Source: Rachicladosporium sp. CCFEE 5018 (Eukaryota; Ascomycota; Dothideomycetes; Cladosporiales; Cladosporiaceae). From it: 33,172 bases of DNA. The notes beneath the pieces are model-generated. The model searched no databases, was not told where the DNA came from, and saw nothing but the letters and a program-made list of their open reading frames with translations. Shown in pieces: positions 10,787-19,828 of the stretch. How positions within the stretch are numbered: position 1 is the first letter of the stretch; each line of letters begins with the position of its first letter. The position numbers and the translations under genes are program-made. The DNA lies in NCBI GenBank assembly GCA_002077045.2, contig KZ111176.1, positions 129,274 to 162,445 of the forward strand, read 5' to 3'.

Positions 10787-11187
10787 ATGACTTGAGCTTG
10801 ATGCTCGAGCGTGATGAAGAGAGGCAGGGACCTCGATGACTTTCTTGGTGTATGTATATTCGAGACGGGGATGGAGCTTTGATGTAGCTTCTGTGTATGG
10901 ACTTAGAGGGTTTGGCAATTCATTGGTCACATCATGCCTACTTGCGATTCGAGTGAATGTCGGAAACGTGTCACGGCATCCCAAGGTATCTGATACCGGC
11001 TATGATGGTCTCGCGCTATCAATCGAAAGGGAGGTCGAGATGAGATATAGATCGCCATGGGACTTGCAGCTACTGATCTACGATCAGGCCCGGGTACCGT
11101 ACATCCACCCACAGACTCTGAGCGGATCCTGGACGGCTCGCTTCCACCACTCAAGCGTCTCACATCCACTGCAATGCCCGATCTAAG
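10787..11187. other. Intergenic between AA9 and the first BTB remnant
   Basis: About 400 bases with no supported gene. It holds the AA9 3' UTR and presumably the lost start of the first BTB copy. No terminator-like or palindromic element stands out. Confidence 0.45.
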
Positions 11188-12054
11188 TTCACCTACAACA
11201 ATCCCGAAGACTCAGATCTCGACATACTCTGTGATGATGTCTGCTACGCAGTCCACAAGCCGATTATATTGGCGCTCTGGCCAGTCATAGCAGCAGAATG
11301 CAAGGAAAGATGGCGAAAGGGCGAACGTGCATAAATCGTGCAGAAGGAGTTTGATACAGCGACTGTGGGTCAAATGATTCAATTTGCACACCCAGACAAA
11401 TATCACGCCCCCTCCTGCCCAGCCAAAAGAAGGAGAAATCGAAGCAGAGGGCGATTGGCTTGCGCCGACGGATGGTCCGTGAGTGTCTGTACTTCCCGAA
11501 TCGTCCGCTGAATCCTGCAATCTTGGGGGACACTGGCTGAGCACTTCCGTGTGTTCGGAGTCGCAGACTACCATCAAGCTGGCGCATCGCGCAAAGACGC
11601 AATCGCCCAATTCAGTGACCTGCTCAAGGCTCACGTTCGCAGCTGCGACGCGGTCAGACTTGTAGAGGTAGCGCGGGAGGTAGATAACCTTGCAGCAAAT
11701 GATATGCAAGCTGTACTGATCCGAGAGGTTGCAGCTCACGCAGGGCACATACTTCAGCACACTGACTTCATAACCAGCTTGGAGGCTTGCGAAGGACTGC
11801 AAACCTTTACTGTTGACCTCCTTGTAGCCACGGCACAGTTACAATATCAGAAGATTCAAGACCTCAAGCGTGCGGTAGCACAAGCCCAGACCGACTCTCG
11901 CCGACAGCGTCTGCAATTCGCCGCCCTGCATGAGCGTCTGGAGTCCCTCGTGAGTGACGTCCGATCGCTACCATCGATCTGCTCGAACGATGGCTGCCAG
12001 ACCAGGTTCAGCAAGTTCCAAGTGGAGAGCACTTGGAACGGCGGATGTGTTTGA
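11188..12054 (+). pseudogene. BTB/POZ-domain protein, decayed first tandem copy
   Basis: In one frame the DNA encodes a BTB N-terminus (SDLDILCDDVCYAVHKPIIL), then KEFDTATVGQMIQFAHPDKY, then FRVFGVADYHQAG and a long helical C-terminal region ending in a Cys-containing motif (ICSNDGCQ). This aligns without gaps over the first 46 positions to the gene at 12353-13510. Lesions: no in-frame ATG at the expected start; TAA at 11332-11334 where the paralogue has Val; and TGA at about 11509. The TGA could lie in an intron at 11479-11541 (GTGAGT...CTGAG). The TAA has no plausible intron around it. I infer a nonsense-mutated relic; sequence error is the alternative. BTB proteins usually act as dimeric adaptors, for example for Cul3 ligases. 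Confidence 0.7.
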
Positions 12055-12352
12055 GATGCAGCCACGAGCTCGATCGACCGCGAGATCGGGAGGTGTGCAG
12101 GACGAGACTAAGTCGTAGGTAGCTTAAATAGTCGCACGCATATCTGCGTGGACATCGCTGGACAGGTCTAGATTCGAGTGAAGGTGTACCACATGCATCT
12201 CCCCACCTCATGTTTCAGTATTGACGAGCACTGATCATAGCCACAAGTATCATACTAGAAGGTGCAAGCGGGATGGACGAGCTGTGTAGTCGTAGCCGTC
12301 CTCTTGTAAATCACGACTCATTACCATCTTCCACTTGACCCACTTTGACAAG

Positions 12353-13510
12353 ATGATGAACGCAGGCAGCCTACTCCATGATGGCAAGTACTCCGACTTC
12401 ACCATCCTCTGCCGCGGCGAAATTATCCCAATCTACAGATCAATCCTCTCTTTGGCATCGCCAGTGCCAACCAAGGCTTTCGATCTTGACATGCGGGAGA
12501 AGCAGACCGGCGTGATCCAGCAAGATGAATTTGACGTCGAGACAGTGAAGCGGATGAGCAGGTTTACGTACACTGGTGACTATGCTGTGACTGTCGACAA
12601 GGGTTTGGTTCCAGAGTCATCCAGTTCTGCCGCTATCAAGGGAGCGGAACGACCTGCTGATGGTGACCAGACGGCAACGACCGTGGAAGCCGACAAATCA
12701 CTCGCTGAACGAATTGGGTCTCTCCATCTCGCCGACGATGACAATCCGGAAATGCCAATACATCTACTGGAACACGTTCGTGTGTACGGCATTGCCGAAT
12801 ACTATGACTTCGCACAACTGAAGACGGCAGCTGCGAATCATTTCATCGCGCTTTTCGACCAAGTGTGGAATCTCAACAAGGCCGACAGGCTCATCGCTCT
12901 CATTCAGGAGGTGATTGCAACGTCCGCTGCGGATCATGATGAGCTTCGTTCGAGGTCTGCGAAAGCTCTTGCCAGCCTTGGCACCTTCCTCCAGCTCGGT
13001 GAGAAAACCGACTTCTACGCGGCGCTCGGACGATGCGAGGGAACTCAGAGCTGAGCTGCTGAGCTGCTTCAACATGCCGCTACTCTGACCGGCCCGCACC
13101 TGAGAGAACTGGAACAACACAAGGCGGCGCTCTCGAATCGGATCTGGGACATGAGGGTCACCGAAACCCACCTTCAGACCAACATAACCATGAATGCAGC
13201 TGACCACGAGACCGAGCTTACTGCAGCGACCGAAAAGATTGCTCATGTTGAGAGCGTGATGGCAAACCTCATTGTTGACCTAGGCAATCTTCCAGCGCAG
13301 TGCAAGAGTACGGGCTGCTCGAGCAACATCGGTGAGTGTCTGTTCGAGCGACCTGGGCATGAGTACGCTGATGGCGATTGGATTATCGGACAAAGAGTCA
13401 CGGCGATCGGAAGGCATGTCGATGTAGACTCAACTGTGCAGTGGTATGGTGCAAGTTGTGCAGTAAGCTTTAAGTTGTGGCGCTGGGACGGCGTGCATCG
13501 CCGGAGATGA
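12353..13510 (+). pseudogene. BTB/POZ-domain protein, second tandem copy, interrupted by an in-frame TGA
   Basis: The ATG at 12353 (or 12356) begins an N-terminal BTB fold (SDFTILCRGEIIPIYRSILS, then DEFDVETVKRMSRFTYTGDY). A variable acidic linker follows, then the HVRVYGIAEYYDFAQLK block typical of fungal BTB proteins. TGA at 13052-13054 ends a 233-aa product. The same frame then stays open for another 151 codons with a coiled-coil region (HLRELEQHKAALSNRIWDMR) that matches the C-terminus of the upstream copy. In the alignment the TGA replaces a Phe between CEGTQS and AAELLQHA. There is no GT in the immediate neighbourhood to make an intron, and the stop is followed by G, not CTA. Best view: a nonsense-mutated gene that may still give a truncated BTB protein. 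Confidence 0.75.
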
Positions 13511-13754
13511 GCACGAAGCAACAAGAAAGGAACCATTGACTCTTGGCATCAATGCAATGCCCATGGCAACGACGTATTGTAGTTACACACAGCATATCGT
13601 TCGATCGAGACAAATCCCCGCTGCATCATGACATCATGGAGTTCTATCCAGATAACGGACAGCTTGTAGAAGGTAGGTGACAGTATTGATACAGTGCATA
13701 TGGCCAGTACTGATTTGCCGACCTCTCTACATAACTGCACCGCGCGAAGCCGCG

Positions 13755-14946
13755 ATGGCGCAAGAAGCTCCGTTCGTGCCAGCCTTGGACGCCTCGAATC
13801 TCGACCCAGAACGCGGGACCAAGTATGAATTCCCACGAGACCTCCGAGGATACGGCCGGCACCCGCCCAATCCTCGGTGGCCAGGTGGAGCGAAAGTAGC
13901 GGTCTCCTTCGTAGTTAACTACGAAGAAGTTAGACTCTCTCCATGCTCTCTGTACATGCCCAGTGTTGACACATGCCAGGGCTCCGAGCGTACAGTCCTC
14001 AATGGCGACGACCGTTCCGAGGAGATCTTGTCTGAGCTTATATACAAGCGACAAGGCGAACGGAATCTGGGTACGGAAAGCGATTACGAGTACGGGTCGC
14101 GTGTCGGCATCTGGCGACTGCTCGACCTGTTTGAGTCGTTCGATATGCCCATCACAGCGTATGCGATTGGCCAGGCGCTAGAGATGAATCCCGATGTCGT
14201 GAAGGCGCTGAAAGATGGTGGTCATGAAATCGCTTCCCATGGGTATCGGTGCGTAGATACCTCTCATGAGTGCCTCAGACGATTCCTTGCTGACCTCTGT
14301 CGGCTCTCAGATGCATCGACTACCATCACATGCCAGCCGAGATAGAGAAGCAGTATATCGTGCGACAGCTTGAAGTGTTCAGGAAGCTCACTGGCGAGTT
14401 CCCGGGTGGCTGGTACGTTGGTCGTCAATCGCCGCGAACGAAAGCACTGATCTGGGAGGTGTACAAAGAGCATGGTGCACCTCTGCTGTGGGAGAGCGAT
14501 AGCTACTGCGATGATCTGCCGTACTGGGTCGACGTGCCCGCTGAGAAAGATGCCAAGGAGCCAGAGGGCATGCTGATGTTGCCCTACTCGTAAGCCTCCT
14601 TTTCTCCCCGAACCAAGCTAGCTGCACTTTCTGACCTCATCATAGCTTCGACAATAACGACTTGAAGTTCCACAGCGGTGCTGGTGCATTCACACCAGAT
14701 GCATTCTTCCAGTACCTCAGAGCTTCGCTCGACACGCTGCTAGCAGAAGCCGAGAGTGGCTCTCCGAAGATGATGTCGATCGGCCTGCATTGTCGGATCA
14801 TCGGTAAGCCAGGTCGATCGCAAGGGCTGAAGAAGTTCTTGGAGTATATCCAGCTTTTACCGAAGGGTGATGTTTGGGTGACCCGGCGGATGGACATCGC
14901 GACACATTGGCGTAAGAGGTTCCCGTACAAGCCAGGACATCTGTAG
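13755..14946 (+). CDS. Polysaccharide deacetylase-family protein (NodB fold, PuuE/allantoinase-like)
   Basis: Exons: 13755-13928, 13980-14248, 14311-14589, 14646-14946; product 340 aa. Introns: 51 (GTTAGA...CAG, stop-free and in frame), 62 and 56 bp. The order of motifs follows the PuuE-type subfamily: RGYGRHPPNPRWPGGAKVAV, then VNYEEGSERTVLNGDD, YEYGSRVGIWRLLDLFE, HEIASHGYRCIDYHHMP, LPYSFDNND, GAFTPDAFFQYL and MSIGLHCRIIGKPGR. Bacterial members are cofactor-independent allantoinases; fungal ones are often labelled chitin deacetylases or hydrolases of ring amides. The usual Trp in SHGxxWIDY is Cys149 here. There is no signal peptide, suggesting a cytosolic enzyme and favouring an amidohydrolase role over wall modification. 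It is convergent with PET100, only 56 bp apart. Confidence 0.88.
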
Positions 14947-15002
14947 TCCAGCAATGATCTTCCAGCTCGCAACAAAGCATCCCGTGATTCGCATCGATCC
15001 TC

Positions 15003-15430
15003 TCATTTGAACCAAGATGACCACCCATTCGCCTTCGCCAGCCCGCTCTTCCCGGGCTCATCAAGCTTGGTCGCTGCCAATATGTCTGGTCTCGGCTGCG
15101 CTTCTTCTGCTTGGCGATGTTCGAAGTGTTCAGTACTGCCGCCACGAGATTCGATGGCCAGCCTATGCGCTCTCGCCGCTAGCCGCCGTTCCTTCAATCG
15201 TTGCAACTCTTCAGTGATCTCTTCCCTCTCGAACGGAATCTTGTGAGTAGATCCCTCTTTCGGCCAGAAGTCTGGTACGGAGAAGCGTGACTCCAGATTG
15301 GTTCCAAAGTAATACATGATGCCGATAGGGAACATGATGTACATGCCGAACTTCTGCACGTCAGTCCATTATCCTATGCAGCATGTCGAACGTAGCCTAC
15401 CTTGAAGACTTCCAGATTGGGGCCACCCAT
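15003..15430 (-). CDS. PET100: Pet100-like mitochondrial cytochrome c oxidase assembly factor
   Basis: Small inner-membrane protein needed to assemble cytochrome c oxidase. Exon 1 is 15430-15401 (MGGPNLEVFK). Exon 2 begins at 15353 or 15350 and runs to 15003. The intron of 47 or 50 bp ends in CAGAAG, a tandem NAGNAG acceptor, so the product is 126 or 125 aa. The AAG choice gives EVFKFGMYIMFPIGIMYYFG, which matches my memory of the family; the CAG choice adds one Lys. The hallmark is a short N-terminus followed at once by one transmembrane segment and the conserved SVPDFWP...THKIPFERE stretch. The C-terminus is charged and probably disordered. It shares a 381-bp intergenic region with the divergent isomerase gene. 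Confidence 0.9.
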
Positions 15431-15811
15431 ATTGTCGAAGTCAGTGTTGTTTGTACTGATGCTAAATATGCTCGTTCCGTAAAGCGATCGATGTCTGGGT
15501 GGAATCTTGACTTGCTCCTTCTATCGCTTACATCAACGACATGAGACAGTGAGTAGCAGAAGTCGTGCCCGGAGGTGCAGGGTAAGCTGCCAGAATTCAC
15601 GAACAGCCTAGAATGGAGCCGAGGTTAAGTTCTCGATCCTACAAACACCACCCCTCGGCCACAAGTGACGGTGATATATTCTAGCATTGACTGCACGTTA
15701 GCAGGCGGAAGGTAGTAGGCTCTTCATTCTATCAATCCTGTGATCCTTCTCGTTCACGATACACCAAATTTCTCCACAGTGCACGCGAGAATAAACATCA
15801 AGCCGTCCAAC
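15431..15811. promoter_or_regulatory. Bidirectional promoter region, PET100 (-) and enoyl-CoA isomerase (+)
   Basis: 381 bases between two divergent start codons, no coding sequence seen. It contains CCGAGG at 15619-15624 and CCTCGG at 15653-15658, an inverted pair. CCTCGG is the known core site of the FarA/FarB/CTF1 regulators that switch on fatty-acid and peroxisomal genes in filamentous fungi. Confidence 0.6.
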
Positions 15812-16691
15812 ATGGCGGACCTCGACCCCAAGAAGGCAGTAACACTCGAGTATCGCGGCAAGATCGCGATCATCACGATCAGCAATGAGAAGAAGCTCAA
15901 TGCTATGACCCAGGATCTCTACTTTCGCCTCTCACAGCTCATACGCGAAGTGGCATTGCGGGACGACATCTTCGTGACGGTGTTGACTGCGAAGGGGCGA
16001 TACTTCAGCGCGTGAGTGTGATTTGAGAATCATTGTTTCCCGCGAGCACTGCTGATGTCCTTCCAGCGGCGCCGACGTCTCCATCTCCCGCGCTGCGCAG
16101 CCCGGCGTGGATCCCTACAAGCAGTGGCTTACTTCCTTCTTGGCCAACAACCTCAACACAACCCAAGCCTTTTACTCGCACCCCAAGATCCTTGTCACAG
16201 CTCTGAACGGTCCAGCGGTAGGCCTATCTGCAGCTATAATCTCGCATTCGGACTTCATCTACGCAGCTCCTCATGCCTTCATCCTCACGCCGTTCAGCAG
16301 CTTGGGTTTGGTGACCGAGGGTCTTGTGAGCCACAGCTTCGTAAAGCGCATGGGCATCGCGAAAGCAAACGAAGCTCTGATTATGAGCAAGCGGATCACA
16401 AGTGATGAGCTCGTGCAGTGCGGCTTCGTGAACAAGGTGTTCGACACGAAGCCCAGCGAGAGTGACAAGTTCTTGGAGCTTGTTCTGAACGAAGTCAATG
16501 AACGACTCGGCGACCACCTGGTGCAGGACTCGATGACGAAGATCAAAGCGCTCATCCGGAAGCCTGACAAGGAGGCTCTGGATGCTCAAGGTGTGGCGGA
16601 GGTATTTGGAGGGTTGGAGAGGTTCATGGCTGGCATCCCACAAAAGGAGTTTGAGAGGATTGCGAGTGGACAGAAGAAGCACAAGTTGTAG
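15812..16691 (+). CDS. ECI1: Peroxisomal enoyl-CoA isomerase/hydratase (crotonase fold, Eci1-like)
   Basis: Likely shifts double bonds of unsaturated enoyl-CoA so that beta-oxidation can proceed. Exons: 15812-16011 and 16067-16691; intron 55 bp (GTGAGT...CCAG); product 274 aa. Crotonase signatures: GKIAIITISNEKKLNAMT at the N-terminus; GRYFSAGADVS across the splice junction, giving the first oxyanion-hole segment; ALNGPAVGLSAAI; and SSLGLVTEGLVSHSF, where Glu151 fits the catalytic glutamate of Eci1-type isomerases. The protein ends in HKL, an acceptable PTS1; yeast Eci1 ends in the similar HRL. The promoter CCTCGG pair independently fits fatty-acid control. A hydratase of the same fold cannot be excluded, but the Glu and the PTS1 favour isomerase. 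Confidence 0.9.
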
Positions 16692-17139
16692 ACCCCTTCC
16701 AACGTAGCTGGACTGACATGTTCACTGCTATCTTCATCCTTTCCTATACGTCCTTATGATGTCGAGAATTCGTGTGACGATTGTGGTGGACTCAGGTTTG
16801 GCCACGTGGGTGAACCGCGGAGACACAAATGATGAGTTCACTGCCTGCAGGGACAGTGTAGAACGCACATGAAGTAGTGGACCGCCCCATATAATTGCCG
16901 GTGATATGCAGCGTGCTGCAGTGATATTACCGACATTTCGGAGACAAACAACACAAGTCGGCGTGCACCGGGTATTCCATCATCGGCCATGATGCGCTAA
17001 TGCAGGTACGAAACCACAGCGCCCGTTCAGCATCATGACGATAACCTTGACCCCAGGCCACCAGCTTGAGTACATGGTCCACATCACGCCATCGCTTCTC
17101 TTCCACTCACCGTGAACATGCGCATAAGACATCAGAACC
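16692..17139. other. Intergenic between ECI1 and the zinc-cluster gene
   Basis: 448 bases with no supported gene. It holds the ECI1 3' UTR and the presumed promoter of the transcription factor. Nothing distinctive seen. Confidence 0.5.
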
Positions 17140-18699
17140 ATGCCGGCTCGATCTGCGGGCTGCCTTACATGTCGCTGCAGGAAGGTTCGTTGCGATCTTG
17201 AGCGGCCGGCATGCAGCAAACGTGTGCGTCGCGGCGTTGTTTGTGAGGGCTACGAACGGGCTATGGGCACCGTGGAATAGGTGGATCAAAGCGAGTCTAC
17301 GGCGCAGCGAGCTGGCATCCAGTACCTACGCACGCATACCTTTCAGGAAACCGATTCAACGATTGGAGATTCCGTCATTCTGTTCAAGGACAGGACGTCG
17401 CCACCGACTTCGCCGGCTACATCTGCTAGAACTCTGTCGCCTCGTACGCTTAGCAGTCCTGCGGCTAATCGGGCGCAATTCTATGAGACGTTCATCGATC
17501 TCTACAATCCGAAGAATGTGAGCTCACGGTCTCAGGGCTTCGACTACATGCGCATGGTCGTCTTGCTAGCCCCAAGCAGCCCTGTGCTGACTGACAGTCT
17601 CGACGCTCTGAGCTTGGTGCAGGGCGGTAGCTTGCGAGAGGATCAGAGGCTGTTACAGGAGTCTACAGTGCAGCTTGGAAAGGCGTTGCGCGGGGCAAGG
17701 CGAGCGATTGTATCGAGCAAGATGAATGATGACGGCATACTTGCAGCAGTGAGCGTTCTGGCACTGTGTGAGTTCTACAACCACATACAAGGCGCTGCCT
17801 CATCCTGGTTTCAACATTTGGCTGGATTTGATCAGATTCTTCTGGCTCGCGGACCACGGGCCGTGAGCACGAAACTATCGATGCTGATGCTGTACAACTC
17901 ACGACATGCTGGACTCTCTAGATCTTTGATCCGCCGGAAAGCCGATCCTTTCGCAACACCAGAATGGCAGGCGGTCCTACGTAAAGTGCCACTTGGCCCA
18001 GCTGTCTACTGGATGAGTCTAGCCCTTCAGACACCGGGACTGCTTGAGCGACACGATAATCTTGACCTCCAAAGTGCAGACTCGGCGGAAACTGCATCAG
18101 AGCTACTCGCTAATTGCGAGCGCCTGGACGAAGAGATGCGGAGATGGTACGAAGGCTTACTCATGGGTCTCAGGATGCAGAATCTATCGCCATATATGGA
18201 AATGCCGATTGAAGAATTTGATGCATTCTGCAGCGTAGTGCAAGATCGCACATTGCAGACTGGCTTCGTCTTCCTCGATCAGAAATTCGCATTTCTGCAT
18301 TCGCAGTACTGGTGTTGCATTTACTACCTTCGCAGCACGCTGGCATCTCTGCGACAGCGGCTGCGGTCTGCGCATGATACGCCTGTTGATGAGGCACTGC
18401 GTCCGGATGCGGCAGATGATGGGTTGCTGGACCTGGTCTTCAATCTTTGCAAGTGCTTGCCTGCGTTTGCGGAGCCCGTCACCGGGGCTCATGGTCACAT
18501 TGCCATGTTCTTACCCTTGGGCGTGGCTGAGACTTACTGTCAAGCCGAAAGCATGATCGAATGGGTCAACTTTGTGGCCGACGTCTCGGCGAACGTGTTC
18601 AACAGGGGCTTGAACCGACCGAGTACCAGACAAAGCGATCGAGCCATTACACCCGTCGAAAGCCCAAGAGACATCGAGACCTATGAGTATACTGGGTGA
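17140..18699 (+). pseudogene. Zn2Cys6 fungal transcription factor with lost zinc ligand and in-frame TAG
   Basis: ATG at 17140 opens a zinc-cluster N-terminus: GCLTCRCRKVRCDLERPAC followed by SKRVRRGVVCEGYER. Five ligands are present (Cys8, 11, 18, 25, 35), but the expected fifth cysteine, residue 28, is Arg (CGT). At codon 47 (17278-17280) there is a TAG. The same frame then runs open for 472 codons of fungal transcription-factor middle region (ALCEFYNHIQGAASSWFQHL, ILLARGPRAVSTKL, FVFLDQKFAFLHSQYWCC), resembling the DUF3468/Fungal_trans_2 group. A splice that removes the TAG while keeping the frame could not be found. A downstream product from an internal start would lack DNA binding. Two independent lesions argue for a real pseudogene, although sequence error could explain either. 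Confidence 0.75.
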
Positions 18700-19828
18700 G
18701 ATATCGCGTCACGGCAGCTGAGCCTCACAGGCAAGCCTGACTACAGTCCCAGGAGCAGCGTTGACTATGCAGCCAGTGCTTATGTCGCGATACCGTCCTG
18801 GCGTACCTTACAGACCTGCGGGTCTGATCAGGAACACTGGCTGCACGCCAGACCCATGTCGTCCGCGGCGGTGTCGTTCAGTCATGCGATGGAAGCGTCC
18901 ATAGTGTGTCTCTCGTACCACGATGTGCCGGCCCTATGCTCGACATTCACACACGACTGGGTCATTGGAGATTCTCGGCGTGTTGCATAGGCTCTGGAAA
19001 GAATGTCGTCCTGACATCAAATACGACAACATGCAGACATCGGCGTTCGTAGCCGTACGGCTAGAGACGATGCACAACACACAGTGCGAATCCCGTGGCC
19101 GATATACGCAGCCATAAGTAGCAGCGCCAAGCTGTCAACATGAGCAGTGCGTTATATCTCCAATATCACGCCAGAGATACTATGATCTTCGCGAGTCTGT
19201 GCCTGATACCATTGGCCAAGGAGTGTACAGTCGCAAATAGTCTCCACACGTCTGTGGCGCTACACTCGCGAATCCTTCAACGCAGGCCGCGCTCGTGCGA
19301 CGTCGCTTGCCAGTCGCCCACTGCCTTGAACCGACAACGCTTCGATGTTGCAGTACCATTTTCGGAAGTTGAAGCTCCGCCTGCATAGCCATGGCGCACG
19401 TTGGATGTTGAACAATGAGTGCAAACTTCTTACACCCATGTCGGTGTATCCACGGCGAGAGCGACCCAAATGCTGACTCGGGCGGCGATGGGCCGTTCCG
19501 GAGGGTCTGCGCTAACTACATCTGATGGCTATCGCGACGAGTCTCAGATCTGAGGCTCTGCCATGACGTCCTGTTTCCGACTGGCGTGAGTCTCGCGATA
19601 ACTCCCAAAACGACAGTGATGCGCGACACGCTACGCTACATGCAATGGCTATTGCGATGAAGCATAGTGCAGAGACGTCAGTATGTCATAGTCTGCGTCG
19701 CGGTGAGAAAGACATATATCCCACCGTCTCGCTGGCCATGGCAGTGTCCAGCCAACCCATCGCATATGTCCTCCCGCGTTACTTTCGAAGCACGACATAC
19801 ACTCGCGCTCGGTACCAATATCGCCAAC
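18700..19828. other. Intergenic, 1.1 kb, no gene recognised
   Basis: Only short unrelated open frames on both strands; none shows a motif, signal peptide or splice pattern I trust. The last few hundred bases should contain the promoter of the DUF2306 gene. A longer N-terminus of that protein, from an ATG at 19766, is possible. Confidence 0.45.

Noticed and set aside
13052..13054. TGA-CTA type programmed readthrough in the second BTB gene
   Set aside because: The stop is followed by GCT, not CTA, so the known fungal readthrough context is absent.
12999..13118. Intron with donor GTGAGA at 12999 to skip the TGA of the second BTB gene
   Set aside because: It would delete sequence (TDF...CEG...AELL) that aligns without gaps to the tandem paralogue.
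16224..16682. Long minus-strand frames opposite ECI1, and similar ones opposite the BTB and GH35 genes
   Set aside because: They mirror codon usage of well-supported sense genes and contain no motif of their own.
11188..17280. Alternative genetic code or selenocysteine to explain the in-frame stops
   Set aside because: All three stop codons appear inside genes while TAA, TAG and TGA also end clearly intact genes in the same window (TAA ends the carrier, TAG ends NMD3, EGT1 and ECI1, TGA ends DUF2306). Selenoproteins are not expected in these fungi.
17244..17280. Intron removing the TAG of the zinc-cluster gene (GTGAGG...AATAG)
   Set aside because: It would be under 40 bp, remove the last zinc cysteine and shift out of the long downstream frame.
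7182..17280. Repeat-induced point mutation as the cause of the stops
   Set aside because: The damaged genes are not visibly AT-rich and the BTB copies are too diverged; dinucleotide indices would be needed to claim RIP.
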